A stretch of 64,000 nucleotides of DNA, taken from the NCBI RefSeq assembly GCF_022340605.1, contig NZ_JAJDNQ010000009.1:1-64000 (forward strand), written 5' to 3'. Below, in pieces: positions 37,410 through 47,437 of this stretch. The notes below the pieces were generated by a model that did not search any database, was not told the origin of the DNA, and worked only from the letters and a program-made list of their open reading frames with translations. The position numbers were made by a program, and so were the translations under genes. Origin of the DNA: Thiohalocapsa sp. Lineage in GTDB: Bacteria; Pseudomonadota; Gammaproteobacteria; Chromatiales; Chromatiaceae. Position 1 is the stretch's first letter. Each line of letters starts with the position of its first letter.

Positions 37410-38630
37410 TCAGTCCGGCACGATTCGCAACAACGCGCCGTTCGGCTCGTCGGTGAGCACATACAGCTCGCCATCCGGCCCCATGCGCAGGTCGCGCACC
37501 CGCTCGCCGATCCCGAGCTTCTCGATACCGACGATCCTGCCGTCTTCGAGGTCCAGCCGCTGGACCTCCCGGAACTTGAGGGCGCCGCTCATAAGGTCGC
37601 CCCGCCAGCGCGGGAAGCGCTCGCCGGTGTAGACCGTGAGGCCACTCGGCGCCTTCGACGGCGTCCAGACCACCAGCGGGGCGGTGACGTCCGGGCGTTC
37701 GGCCACGTCGGAGATGGGTGGCCCCCAGTACTCGATGCTGTAGGTGACCTCGGGCCAGCCGTAGTTGTGGCCGGCCTGGATACGGTTCAGCTCGTCCCCG
37801 CCTTGGGCACCATGCTCATTGGCGTAGACGGCGCCCGTGTCCGGGTCGCGGGTCATGCCCTGGATGTTGCGGTGGCCGAAGCTGTAGATCTCGGGCCTTG
37901 CACCGGCCCGGTGGGTGAAGGGATTGTCCGGCGGTGCCTTGCCTGTGTCGGTGAGCCTGACCACGGAACCGAAGTGGGTGCCGAGGTCTTGCGCCTGCTT
38001 GCGGATCACGTCGCCGTGGAAGGACACGGGTGGGTTGCCGCCGTCGCCGATGCTCATCAACAGCGTCCCGTCTGGCAGCCAGACCAGCCGCGAGCCGAAG
38101 TGCTGCCCGCCGGACTTCCAGTCGGCGTTGTGGAAGATCACCTCGGTGTTCAGTAGCCGCGTGGCCTGATCGTCCAGTCGGCCGCGGCCCAGCGCGGTGC
38201 GGTTCTTGTTCTCGTGGCCCTGGGCGAAGGTGAAATAGACGAGCCGGTTCCGCGCGAAGTCCGGGTGCAGTGCGATGTCCAGGAGGCCACCCTGGCCGCA
38301 GTCGGTGCAGATGTCCGGCAGACCGGCGATGGGCTCCGGCGCCAGCTCGCCGCCGCGCAGCAGCCGCAGCCGCCCGGGGCGCTCGGTGATGAGCGCGTCG
38401 CCGTTCGGCAGCCAGGCGATGGACCACGGGTGCACGAGGCCGCGGATGACTTCCTCGGCCCGCCAGCCCGTGGCGTCCGGCACGTCGGTGCCGGTGGGCT
38501 CGATGGAGCCTGCCGGGGCGGAGCAACCGGACACCAGGCCCGCCAGGGCGGCAGTGCCCAGGAGCCTTGCCCTGCGGCCGGCGCGGCTCGCGGTGGCAGC
38601 AGGAGGACGGTGATATCGATGGTGCTGCAT
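37410..38630 (-). CDS. PQQ-dependent sugar dehydrogenase (soluble Asd/YliI type)
   Basis: 406 residues. A lipoprotein signal with lipobox LVSGC near residue 36 precedes a six-bladed beta-propeller. Motifs: [69 protein letters not shown] and EHGAQGGDELNRIQAGHNYGWPEVTY. These are the PQQ and Ca-binding loops of aldose sugar dehydrogenases. It oxidises sugars in the periplasm, passing electrons to quinone or cytochrome. No PQQ synthesis genes are in the window. Confidence 0.92.
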   Translation of the reverse strand: MQHHRYHRPPAATASRAGRRARLLGTAALAGLVSGCSAPAGSIEPTGTDVPDATGWRAEEVIRGLVHPWSIAWLPNGDALITERPGRLRLLRGGELAPEPIAGLPDICTDCGQGGLLDIALHPDFARNRLVYFTFAQGHENKNRTALGRGRLDDQATRLLNTEVIFHNADWKSGGQHFGSRLVWLPDGTLLMSIGDGGNPPVSFHGDVIRKQAQDLGTHFGSVVRLTDTGKAPPDNPFTHRAGARPEIYSFGHRNIQGMTRDPDTGAVYANEHGAQGGDELNRIQAGHNYGWPEVTYSIEYWGPPISDVAERPDVTAPLVVWTPSKAPSGLTVYTGERFPRWRGDLMSGALKFREVQRLDLEDGRIVGIEKLGIGERVRDLRMGPDGELYVLTDEPNGALLRIVPD

Positions 38631-38841
38631 GGACCTGGCTTCCTCGGGCTTGTGACGCTGGTTGGCCGACGCCGGGTCGGGTCGGGCCGGCTCCTGATGG
38701 GCGCTTTGACAACAGATCCGCTCGCGCCCGACGGTAAAGGCTTACATGGTATGCCCCGCCTGGCAGTCGCGCGGGCGGTTGGGCGCCCGCCCGTGAGACC
38801 ATGTCGGGTCGCTGTTGGATGCATGGTAGGTGAAGTTTCCG

Positions 38842-40500
38842 ATGCAGTTGTTGGTGGGCCTGCTCAGCATGGCGTTGAACGCGACCATCGTCGCCTTCGC
38901 TGCGCTGCTGCTCCTGGTTGCGAGCGGCGGCCTGGACTCGGACGACCCGGTGCCGGAGGATGACGACGTGCCCGCACCAGCGGTGGTTGTGGCCGCGTCC
39001 GACATGCCGCGCGATGTCGTGGTGGAACTGTTCGAATGGCGCTGGGACGACATTGCCGTGGAGTGCGAGACCTTTCTCGGCCCTCGGGGCTTCGCGGCCG
39101 TGCAGGTGTCTCCGCCCAACGAGCACCGGGTGGTGGCCGGCTACCCCTGGTGGCAGCGCTACGAGCCGGTGAGCTTCGCGCTCACCAGCCGCGGCGGCGA
39201 TGAGAACGCCTTCGCGGACATGGTGCGCCGTTGCGCCGCCGCCGGCGTCGAGGTCTACGTGGATGCCGTCATCAATAACATGACGGGTCCGGCGCTGGCG
39301 GATGATCCACTTTGGGGCACCGGCAGCGCCGGCAGCCACTACGACTACTACGACTATCCGGGTCTGCTGCAGCAGGACTTCCACAGCCCCCGCTGCGCAG
39401 TTGCCGGGCGCTACGACAACCGCGCCGCGGTGCAGCGCTGCAACCTGCTGGGCCGCGCGGACCTGAACACCGAGGCCGACCCCGTGCAGAACCGTGTCGG
39501 CGCCTACCTGAATCGCCTGCTGGATCTGGGCGTGTCCGGCTTCCGCATCGATGCGGCCAATTACATGGCCTCCGGCGACATCGCCGGCATCCTGGCGCGG
39601 GTGGAGGGGCTACCCTTCGTCTACCAGGCGGTGGACGATGGCCCCGGCCAGGCGGTGCGGGCGTTGGAGTATCTCGGCAACGGCGCGGTTACCGAGCAGG
39701 ACTACGGGCGACGGCTCGCGACGGCCTTTCGCAGCGGCAACATCGCCGAGCTGCGCAACATGCGGCCCGGCCTGGGGGCGGACGACCTGGTGCCGAGCGA
39801 CCAGGCACTGGTGTTCGTGGACAGCCACGAGACCCGGCGCGCCCAGACTGCCGCGGGTCGCGGTGCGGATGCGATGCTGACGCCGGGCGACGGCGCCGTC
39901 TATGACCTCGCCAACGTCTTCATGCTGGCGTGGCCCTACGGCACGGCGCGGATCATGTCTGGCTACGACTTCTCGGATCCCAATGCCGGGCCGCCTTCGG
40001 CGGACGACGGCACCACGCTGCGGGTACACGGCCCCAACGGCCTCGGCTGCACGACGGCCTGGCGCTGCGAGCACCGCCGTGCGGCCATCGTCGGCATGGT
40101 CGGCTTCCGCAACCACACCGACGGCGCCAAGGTTGCGAACTGGTGGAGCGATGACGCAGGCGGGCGCATCGCCTTCGCCCGCGGCGAGCGCGGCTTCGTC
40201 GCCATCAACGCCACCGACGAGCCCATGCGCCAGTGGCTGCGCACCGGCCTGCCGGCGGGGCGCTACTGCAACGCCGTGGCGGCCCGGCTGGAGGATGGCA
40301 GGTGCCGGCCGGCGGAGCCGGCGAAGGCGGGCGATGCGGCAGCGACTGCTGCGCCGGCGGGCGCGTCAGGCGGTGCATCCGCGCCGGGCATCGAGGTCAC
40401 CGTAGGCAAGGACACGAGCGCTACGTTCGAGCTGCCACCGCGCTCCGCCGCGGCGATCTACGTCGGCCTCCAGCCGACAGCCGATCCAGTGCCACGCTGA
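38842..40500 (+). CDS. Animal-type alpha-amylase homologue, catalytic residues lost
   Basis: 552 residues; the ATG at 38842 is preferred because AGGTGA lies 8 bp upstream, and a GTG at 38830 is the other choice. An N-terminal membrane/signal segment is followed by a GH13 barrel closest to animal-type amylases (VVVELFEWRWDDIAVECETFLGPRGFAAVQVSPPNEH). The conserved regions are degenerate: region I DAVINNM (His to Asn), region II GFRIDAANYM (nucleophile Asp kept, Lys-His lost), region III YQAVDD where the acid/base Glu of FQEVID is Ala, and region IV FVDSHETRR where NHD is SHE. Hydrolytic activity is doubtful. A carbohydrate-binding or sensing role is possible. Confidence 0.9.
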   Translation: MQLLVGLLSMALNATIVAFAALLLLVASGGLDSDDPVPEDDDVPAPAVVVAASDMPRDVVVELFEWRWDDIAVECETFLGPRGFAAVQVSPPNEHRVVAGYPWWQRYEPVSFALTSRGGDENAFADMVRRCAAAGVEVYVDAVINNMTGPALADDPLWGTGSAGSHYDYYDYPGLLQQDFHSPRCAVAGRYDNRAAVQRCNLLGRADLNTEADPVQNRVGAYLNRLLDLGVSGFRIDAANYMASGDIAGILARVEGLPFVYQAVDDGPGQAVRALEYLGNGAVTEQDYGRRLATAFRSGNIAELRNMRPGLGADDLVPSDQALVFVDSHETRRAQTAAGRGADAMLTPGDGAVYDLANVFMLAWPYGTARIMSGYDFSDPNAGPPSADDGTTLRVHGPNGLGCTTAWRCEHRRAAIVGMVGFRNHTDGAKVANWWSDDAGGRIAFARGERGFVAINATDEPMRQWLRTGLPAGRYCNAVAARLEDGRCRPAEPAKAGDAAATAAPAGASGGASAPGIEVTVGKDTSATFELPPRSAAAIYVGLQPTADPVPR

Positions 40501-40673
40501 GCGCCCACTCCCACCGAGTCCGCGGGAGCGGCACGCTCGGTGCCGCGATCGGCAGCGTTCGCGCCACGCGACGACAGCCGCGAACGCCTACGCATGCACC
40601 AAGCACGGCCTTGCGCCACGGCGCACCGACAGACCCAGAATCAGCCTGACGGCGGCGCCGCGCCGGCGCCCGC

Positions 40674-41906
40674 TCAAGCCCCGGCCAGCGCCACTTGCAT
40701 CACGTCGATGCGCCGGTCGCGGAAGCCCGCCTCGCAGTAGGACAGGTAGTAGCGCCACATGCGGATGAAGCGCTCGTCGTAGCCCAGCGCACGCACGGCC
40801 GGCAGCTCGGTCTCGAAGCGCTCGCGCCAGGCGGCGAGCGTGCGGGCGTAGTCCAGGCCGTGGAAGCTGCGCGCGACAACCCCGAGCCCGGCCTCGGCAG
40901 CGGCGGCGTCGAAGCGGCCCACCGTCGGCAGCATGCCGCCCGGGAAGATGTAATGCTGGATGAAGTCCGGGCTCGCCTTGTAGCCGTCGAACTCCGAATC
41001 CGCGATGGTGATGACTTGCAGCGCCGCGCGCCCGCCCGGTTTCAGGCAACGCTTCAGCATGGCCATATAGGCCGGCCAGTAGGCCTCGCCCACCGCCTCG
41101 AACATCTCGATGGAGACGATGTGATCGAAGCGCTCGGTGACATCGCGGTAGTCCTGGAGCCGGAATGCCAGCCGCTCCGCCAGCGCGCTGCCCGCGACGG
41201 CCGTCTCGGCCCAGGCGAGCTGCTCGCGCGACAGGGTGATGCCGGTGACCGCGAGCCCGGCGGATGCCGCGGTGCGGGCGAAGCCGCCCCAGCCGCAGCC
41301 CACCTCCAGCAGGTGCTGGCCGGGTGTCGCTTCCAGCAGACCTAGCAGGCGCCGGTACTTGTTGTGCTGGGCCTGTGCCAGGGTCTCCTCGGGCGTGTCG
41401 GCCTCGCGCTCGAACACGGCTGCGGAGTAGGTCATGCTCGGGTCCAGCCAGAGCCGGTAGAAGGCGTTGCCAAGGTCGTAGTGAGCCTCGATGTTGCGCC
41501 TGCTGCCGGCCTTGGTGTTGGCGCGCCGGCGGTGGCGGAACAGCGACGCGACCCGGTTCAGCCAGCTGCCCTCGAACACCTCCACCAGCGCATGCTGGTT
41601 GGCGGCAAGACAGTGCAGCAAAGCGGTGACATCCGGGCTGTCCCAGTCGCCGGCCATGTAGGATTCGCCGAGGCCGACGTGGCCGCGGGTGGCAATGCGC
41701 CGGGCGAAGCTGACGGGCTTCAGGAGCCGGATCTCGCCGCTCGGCCCAGCCTCGGTGCCGTGCATCTCGTGGCAGTGCTCGCCGATGCGGATGCGCAGGT
41801 GGCCGCGCAGGATGCGGTCGAACAGGTGCTGGAAGGGCTTGAGGCCGGGCAGGCGGGCGATCGGGCCGGCGGGCAGGGCCGCCTCTGCGCGTTTGGAATC
41901 GGACAT
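40674..41906 (-). CDS. cfa: Cyclopropane-fatty-acyl-phospholipid synthase family
   Basis: 410 residues. SAM-binding motif HLLEVGCGWGGFARTAA (about residues 199-215), substrate region IEAHYDLGNAFYRLWLDPSMTYSAAVF, and the EMFEAVGEAYWPAYM and YIFPGGMLPT motifs of Cfa. It transfers a methylene or methyl group from SAM to unsaturated acyl chains of membrane lipids. It is the last gene of a three-gene operon with DUF1365 and FAD-oxidoreductase genes; the stops and starts overlap. In this context it may methylate acyl chains rather than make a cyclopropane ring. Confidence 0.93.
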   Translation of the reverse strand: MSDSKRAEAALPAGPIARLPGLKPFQHLFDRILRGHLRIRIGEHCHEMHGTEAGPSGEIRLLKPVSFARRIATRGHVGLGESYMAGDWDSPDVTALLHCLAANQHALVEVFEGSWLNRVASLFRHRRRANTKAGSRRNIEAHYDLGNAFYRLWLDPSMTYSAAVFEREADTPEETLAQAQHNKYRRLLGLLEATPGQHLLEVGCGWGGFARTAASAGLAVTGITLSREQLAWAETAVAGSALAERLAFRLQDYRDVTERFDHIVSIEMFEAVGEAYWPAYMAMLKRCLKPGGRAALQVITIADSEFDGYKASPDFIQHYIFPGGMLPTVGRFDAAAAEAGLGVVARSFHGLDYARTLAAWRERFETELPAVRALGYDERFIRMWRYYLSYCEAGFRDRRIDVMQVALAGA

Positions 41907-42763
41907 CAGGTCACCTCCTGCTTCGGGAGCTCGGGTCTGGTGAAGAAGCGGGCGCCGCCGAGCCAGATCTTGAGCGCCTGCCAGTGGATGGCGAACACCA
42001 CCTTGTAGGTCATCACCGGCATCTGCCGGAAGGCGCGCCGCAGCGCCGCGTCGCTCAGCGGCTCGCCGTCGCCGGTCTGGGTCGCCACCAGCTTGAGCCG
42101 GCCGTGCTCGTCGAACTGGCGAATCACCACCGCGAGCTTAGCGCCGGGCGCGGACAGCCGGAAGCGGTAGCCGCCCTGCATGTCCATGAGCGGCGAGACA
42201 TAAAAGCACTTGAGCTTCTCGGCGCGCAGCGGCCAGGCGATGGGCCGGCCGTCGTCGTGCAAGAGATAGCTGTGATGCTCGCCGAAGGTGTTGTTGACCT
42301 CGGCGATGACAGCCCGCAGCTGGCCGTCGGCGTGCTCGCAGTACCAGAGGCTGAGCGGATTGAAGCCGTACCCCAGGACGCGCGGAAAGCACAGGAGCCG
42401 GATGCGGCCGCCGTCCAGGTGGATGCCCTGGCTCGCCAGCACCCGCTCCGCCCAAGGTCTGAGCGCCGTGCCGTCGCGGGGGCCGTGGTCGCGCGGATCG
42501 AAGCGGAAGATCTGCGGGCGCAGCAAACCCGCCAGGAAGCCACGGGGTGGCCCAACGGCCAGGCGCTGCGGGACTCGTTCTAACGCGTCCACATCCAACA
42601 GCACGCTGAACACCCGGTACTCGAAGCGGTAGCGCACCGGGAACAGTCGCCGGTGCATGACCCGGGTGAAGAAGATCCGGTGCCCCGATTCCTGCGAACG
42701 GGCATCCGCCCTGGCGGCCGTGTCCGCGGCGACTGGCTTCTGGCCGTTATCGTGCCGCATCAC
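41906..42763 (-). CDS. DUF1365 protein of the cfa operon
   Basis: 285 residues with the DUF1365 pattern: VMHRRLFPVRYRFEYRVFSVLLDVD, VLGYGFNPLSLWYCEHADG, EVNNTFGEHHSYLL and KCFYVSPLMDMQGGYRFR. The family is consistently linked to Cfa and COG2907 oxidoreductases and is thought to act on acyl chains, but its reaction is not established. It overlaps both neighbours by 1-4 nt. Confidence 0.9.
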   Translation of the reverse strand: MMRHDNGQKPVAADTAARADARSQESGHRIFFTRVMHRRLFPVRYRFEYRVFSVLLDVDALERVPQRLAVGPPRGFLAGLLRPQIFRFDPRDHGPRDGTALRPWAERVLASQGIHLDGGRIRLLCFPRVLGYGFNPLSLWYCEHADGQLRAVIAEVNNTFGEHHSYLLHDDGRPIAWPLRAEKLKCFYVSPLMDMQGGYRFRLSAPGAKLAVVIRQFDEHGRLKLVATQTGDGEPLSDAALRRAFRQMPVMTYKVVFAIHWQALKIWLGGARFFTRPELPKQEVT

Positions 42764-44097
42764 GCGGGTGCCCCGGCCGGTGCGGGCTCGGCCAGCGGGC
42801 CGACGGCGGCCGGGAGCTCATCGTTGCCGGTGAGCCAGCCGGTGTCGACGCCGAGCCGTTCGGCCACGTCCACGGCGGAGCGCAGCGCGTCCTCGTGGAA
42901 ACCGTAGCCGAAATAGCTGCCGCAGAAATAGAGTCGGTCGACGCCCTGAATACGATGCAGCTCGCGCTGCGCGTTCATCGCCGCCTGGTCGAAGACCGGG
43001 TGGTCGTAGGTGGTCTCGGCGATCACCTTGGCGGGGTCCGGCTCAATGAGAGGGTTCAGCGACACCAGGTAGTCGCGGCTGGTCTCGAGGCCCTGGAGCT
43101 TGTTCATCCAGTAGGTGACCGACACCGCCCGGCCGCCGTCGGGGTTCTCGGCGGCCAGGTAGTTCCAGGCCGACCAGACCACCCGGCGCCGGGGCATCAG
43201 GTTGGTGTCGGTGTGCAGGATGGTGCGGTTGGGCTGGTAGCGGAAGCGGCCCAGCAGCCGCGCCTCGTCCGCCGTCGGCTCCGCCAGCAGCCGCAGCGTC
43301 TGATCCGCGTGGCAGGCGAGCACCACCTGGTCGGCGTCGATGGTGCGTCCGGACGCCAGCTCCACCTGCACGCCGGCTTCGCGCCTGCGCACCGCGACGG
43401 CGGCGTCGCTGACCATGCGCTCGGGTCCGAGGTCCGCGGCGATGCGCCTGACGTAGCGCTGGCTGCCGCCGGCGACGCTGCGCCACACGGGCCGCTCCAG
43501 CGGATGCAGCAGCCGGTGGTTGTTGAAGAAGCGGGCCAGGCTCTCCGCCGGGAAGGCCAGCATGGTGTCCGTCGGGCACGACCAGATGGCCGAGGCCATG
43601 GGCAGCAGGTAGTGGTCGCGGAACGCATCGCTCAGGCCCTCGCTGGTGAGGAACTCACCGAGGCTCCGGCCATCGAACCCGGAGTCTCTGAGACATTGTT
43701 TGCAGCGCGCGTTGAAGCGGAAGATGTCCACGAGCATCCGCAGAAACCGCGGGCTTAACGCATTGCGGCGCTGTGCAAAAATCGTGCTTAGGCTATCGCC
43801 GGCGTACTCGAGTCGCCCGGGACCGATGGATGCGGAGAAGGACATGTCCGAGTCGCGTGTGCCGACGCCGAGGCGCTCGAACAGCCGCACCAGCAGCGGG
43901 TAGTTGCGTACGTTGTAGACGATGAAGCCGGTGTCCACCGGGACCTTGCGGTCGCCTTCGTCCACCTCGACGGTGTTGGTGTGGCCGCCGAAGTAGCCGT
44001 TCTTCTCGACCAGCGTCACCTGGTGACGATGGGACAGCAACCAGGCGGAGGCGAGGCCGGCAATGCCGCTGCCGACGACACAGATACGATCAGTCAT
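42760..44097 (-). CDS. FAD-dependent oxidoreductase (COG2907) of the cfa operon
   Basis: 445 residues from the ATG at 44097. FAD fold ICVVGSGIAGLASAWLLSHRHQVTLVEKN, then GGHTNTVEVDEGDRKVPVDTGFIVYN, and the NLMPRRRVVWSAWNY and YFCGSYFGYGFHEDALRSAVDVAE motifs. It belongs to the amine-oxidase/desaturase-like oxidoreductases that precede DUF1365 and cfa in many proteobacteria. In Rhodobacter a similar cluster belongs to the sigma-E/ChrR singlet-oxygen response and to furan fatty acid synthesis. I see no matching promoter here. Confidence 0.92.
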   Translation of the reverse strand: MTDRICVVGSGIAGLASAWLLSHRHQVTLVEKNGYFGGHTNTVEVDEGDRKVPVDTGFIVYNVRNYPLLVRLFERLGVGTRDSDMSFSASIGPGRLEYAGDSLSTIFAQRRNALSPRFLRMLVDIFRFNARCKQCLRDSGFDGRSLGEFLTSEGLSDAFRDHYLLPMASAIWSCPTDTMLAFPAESLARFFNNHRLLHPLERPVWRSVAGGSQRYVRRIAADLGPERMVSDAAVAVRRREAGVQVELASGRTIDADQVVLACHADQTLRLLAEPTADEARLLGRFRYQPNRTILHTDTNLMPRRRVVWSAWNYLAAENPDGGRAVSVTYWMNKLQGLETSRDYLVSLNPLIEPDPAKVIAETTYDHPVFDQAAMNAQRELHRIQGVDRLYFCGSYFGYGFHEDALRSAVDVAERLGVDTGWLTGNDELPAAVGPLAEPAPAGAPA

Positions 44098-44305
44098 TGG
44101 AGCAGGTTCGCGGGGGGCTTGTTCAGGTTTCGTCCGGGGGGCGTCTCGCAAGATCTGGACAAGACGCCCGCGAATCAACATCGCCGGCGCTGCGAGCGAC
44201 GTGGCCGGCCATTGTCCGCGACTCATATGCTGCGGGGTGGCCCGCCTGAGCGCCGGGCCAATAGCACGGCCGGCGCGTTCAGCCGCGCCGCCGGCGGAGA
44301 CTACC

Positions 44306-44707
44306 ATGCCGGCCTGCGCACCGTTGGCCCCACTGATCCGGCAACCAATCGAGGCCGCCGGCGAGGCGACCCGCCGGCTGGCCGCCCGCATCCGCGCCCA
44401 CGCGCCGCGCTTCGTCTTCACAGGCGCCGGCTGCCGCACGGAATCCGACATCCCCGACTGCCGCGACGAGCACGGCCGCTGCAAGGGCGCCGTGCCCATC
44501 CGCTACCAGCCCTTTGTCCGCGACCCGGCCGCGCGGCGGCGCCACTGGGTGCGGCACTTCGCCGGCCGGCCGCGGGTGGCCGCGGCCGCGCCCAGCGCCA
44601 CCTACCGTACACTGGCGGCGCTGGAAACGCGTGGCCTGATCGCGCACTCGACGCCGGCCGCCCGGTCGGGAACAATCGACCATCAACCCAGGGGGACACT
44701 GCGATGA
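44306..44707 (+). pseudogene. Sir2-type deacetylase N-terminal remnant
   Basis: About 130 codons. FVFTGAGCRTESDIPDCRDEHG is a decayed Sir2 NAD motif (normally GAGxSTESGIPDYRD), and the following YQPFVRDPAARRRHWVRHFAGRP continues the Sir2 alignment. The frame then ends at LIAHSTPAARSG without the TQNVDGLH segment, catalytic His or zinc ribbon. A 3'-deleted, mutated gene is the simplest reading. Its stop overlaps the start of the next gene. Confidence 0.7.
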
Positions 44708-46077
44708 CACAAATCCGGATCAAGAGCAGCCGCCCGCGGCTGATGCCGAGCCTGAAGCCGCAGCCGATGCGCCCGGTGGTGCCCCATCAGCCGCTGACCC
44801 ACCACGAGATCCTGACCCTGATCGCGCCTTTCAGCCGCCGCGGGCTGCACGCCGACATGGCCGCGAGCCGGCGCGATGAGCGGGTGCTGTGCTTCAAGGC
44901 GCAGGAAGTGCCCGCCGACGCGGACTGCCCGGTTCCGCTCACCATGCACCTGCGGCTGGAGGCGACCCAGGACGTGAGCAGAACCGGCAAGCACCGGCTG
45001 GTGCGCCTCGTGCGCGACGCGAGCGGGCTCGAATCCAGCCTCATCGCCGACGGCAAGGACCTGGAGAAGCTGCTGGAGCAACTGGACCAGGTGCCGGTGC
45101 GGCGGCAGTTCGCGGTGCACGCGGGGGTGCCGACGGCACGCAGCTATGTGCTTGAATCCGTTGCCGAATTGGAGCAGCGTGGCCGCGCCGGCAGTGCACG
45201 CCGGGTCGCCCGCACCGTCGGCGGCCGGCTGCTGCAGAAGCTCCAAGCGCAGTGGCAGCACCGCCGCAGTCGTAAGCCGGCGGGGTGGCGCAAGCGCCTG
45301 CCATGGCGGAAGGCGCGTGGCGAGGCGGTGCCCGTGCCCACCGCGGCTACTGGGCCAGCACCGGTGGCGCTGGACGACGACCTCCTCATCGACACCGTGG
45401 ACGGTCCGCTGCGTCCGGTGATCGTCGCCGGTGCCGCCCGCATCGGCCCGGTGGACCTGGAGCTCAAGGCCGAGCGCTTCAACGGCCTGCCGGCGGAGCT
45501 CAAGCTCAGTACCGATGCCGGCGGCAAGCTGAAAATCCCCGAGGATCTGCTCGCCGTCATCGGCTGGAAGCACCGCCCGCTGCGGAAAATCGTCAGCTAT
45601 TGGCGGGGCGCCATCCGCGTGGCGCCCAATGAGCCGGCGCGCACGCCGAACATCGAGCGCGAGCTCGGCCGCACCGTCACGCACCTGGCCGAGACCCTGG
45701 CGGAACCGCCTGCGCGCTTCCACCAGCGCCACGCCGGCGCGCGCTGGCGGGTGGCGTACCAGCGCGCGGTGCCCTTGTTGATCCTGGTGGCCATCTCGGC
45801 CGCGTCGCCCGGCATCCGCTACCTGGACATGGCGGACGGCTCCATCCTCAAGCTCTTCATCTTCCACGCGCCGCCGCTGATGCTGCTGAGCTTCTTCATG
45901 ATGCGGGAGATGCCGCGCTTCGAGATCCCGCCGCTGCCGCGGCCGCTGGTGTACCGTGAATGGTTCCAGCACGTGGCGGACAAGCAGGCGCCGCCGCCAG
46001 CGCCAGCCCTGGCCGCGGCGAATGCCGACCGCTTCGACGACGACTTGAGGCGACGCTCTGCCGAGGCCGAGGGCTAG
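44704..46077 (+). CDS. Unknown protein with a C-terminal two-helix membrane anchor
   Basis: 457 residues; an ATG at 44704 with GGGGGA upstream. The N-terminal ~330 residues are soluble and basic, with a charged linker (RRSRKPAGWRKRLPWRKARGE) near 180-205. Two hydrophobic segments near 355-375 and 382-400 (VPLLILVAISAASPGIRYL and LKLFIFHAPPLMLLSFFMM) are followed by a polar tail. I recognise no family. A regulatory or structural membrane protein is possible. It stands alone, separated by repeats from the MoxR gene. Confidence 0.7.
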   Translation: MTQIRIKSSRPRLMPSLKPQPMRPVVPHQPLTHHEILTLIAPFSRRGLHADMAASRRDERVLCFKAQEVPADADCPVPLTMHLRLEATQDVSRTGKHRLVRLVRDASGLESSLIADGKDLEKLLEQLDQVPVRRQFAVHAGVPTARSYVLESVAELEQRGRAGSARRVARTVGGRLLQKLQAQWQHRRSRKPAGWRKRLPWRKARGEAVPVPTAATGPAPVALDDDLLIDTVDGPLRPVIVAGAARIGPVDLELKAERFNGLPAELKLSTDAGGKLKIPEDLLAVIGWKHRPLRKIVSYWRGAIRVAPNEPARTPNIERELGRTVTHLAETLAEPPARFHQRHAGARWRVAYQRAVPLLILVAISAASPGIRYLDMADGSILKLFIFHAPPLMLLSFFMMREMPRFEIPPLPRPLVYREWFQHVADKQAPPPAPALAAANADRFDDDLRRRSAEAEG

Positions 46078-46310
<233 letters not shown>

Positions 46311-47432
46311 TTGCAAGGCAACCCGATGAATATTCCGCCGGTGTCGATCGCGGCGGTGAAGGATGCGCTCATCGAGCAATACGCGGATCCGCTGCTGCGG
46401 CGGCGGGCATCCATGCTCTGGGGCACCCGCGGCGTCGGCAAGTCGTCGGTGGTGCGGCAGGTGGCCGAGCACTTCGATGTGCCATTGGTTGACCTGCGGC
46501 TCACCACCATCGAGCCCGTGGACATCCGCGGCGCCATCTACGCCGACGATCAGCAGTCCAAGACGGTCTGGTTCCCGCCGGAGTTTCTGCCGGGCGGCGA
46601 GCAGCCCGACGGCATCCTGTTCCTGGACGAGCTGACGGCGGCGGATCAGCGCCTGCAGATCTCCGCCTACTCGCTGATCCTGGACCGGCGCGTCGGCAAC
46701 TACCGCCTGCCGGACGGCTGGCAGGTGATCGCCGCCGGCAACGCCGCCTTCCATGGTGCCGTCAGCCACGACATGGGCACGGCGCTGGCTGATCGCATGT
46801 TCCACTTCAACGTGCAATCGGTCATCGACGCCTTCCTCGACTACGCGCTCGCCCACGACTTTGCGCCGGAGGTGATGGCCTACCTCAAGGTCCGCCCCGA
46901 CAAGCTCGACGACACCGCGAGCCAGCTCGCCAACGATCACCTCGTCGGCGCCAGCCCCCGCGGCTGGGAGGACATCTCCAGCGTGCTCAAGTCGGCGCTT
47001 TCCGAGGCCGGCAAGCGCGTCTTCGTGCAGGGGCGCATCGGTGCCGCCAACGCGGCGGAGTTTTTCGGCGTGCTGCGCGAGATCCAGGCCGGCACCGACG
47101 TCCTGAAGCTGCTGGAGGCAGAGCCGGGCGAGGACACCGCGGTGCTGCTGCCCACCAGTCTGGACGGCCTCTACGGCATGCTCTACGCGCTGCTGGCGGC
47201 GGCCACCGACGAGGTGCGCATGGGCCGGGCGCTCGCCATTCTGGACCAGCTCCCGGACGTGCAGAGCGACGCGCCGCTGCCCATCCGCGAGGTGCAGACG
47301 CTGGGCATGGAGCTGTTGTTCCAGCGCGCGCTGGAGCGTGGCCTGGAGGGCGCAGTACTGTCGAGCGCTGCCTACCGGCGCTACACCGAGGCGCGCGAGG
47401 CTGGGCGACAGGCTGGGCGGCAGGCGGCCTGA
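46311..47432 (+). CDS. MoxR-type AAA+ ATPase
   Basis: 373 residues from a TTG at 46311 with GAGGGG 8 bp upstream; an ATG at 46326 (368 residues) with weak AAGG is the alternative. Walker A LWGTRGVGKSSVV, Walker B GILFLDELTAA, sensor 1 VIAAGNAA and an arginine-finger region (LADRMFHF) are present. MoxR ATPases act as chaperones or metal-centre assembly factors with VWA partners. The next gene is such a partner, 5 bp downstream. Confidence 0.92.
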   Translation: MQGNPMNIPPVSIAAVKDALIEQYADPLLRRRASMLWGTRGVGKSSVVRQVAEHFDVPLVDLRLTTIEPVDIRGAIYADDQQSKTVWFPPEFLPGGEQPDGILFLDELTAADQRLQISAYSLILDRRVGNYRLPDGWQVIAAGNAAFHGAVSHDMGTALADRMFHFNVQSVIDAFLDYALAHDFAPEVMAYLKVRPDKLDDTASQLANDHLVGASPRGWEDISSVLKSALSEAGKRVFVQGRIGAANAAEFFGVLREIQAGTDVLKLLEAEPGEDTAVLLPTSLDGLYGMLYALLAAATDEVRMGRALAILDQLPDVQSDAPLPIREVQTLGMELLFQRALERGLEGAVLSSAAYRRYTEAREAGRQAGRQAA

Positions 47433-47437
47433 GCGCC

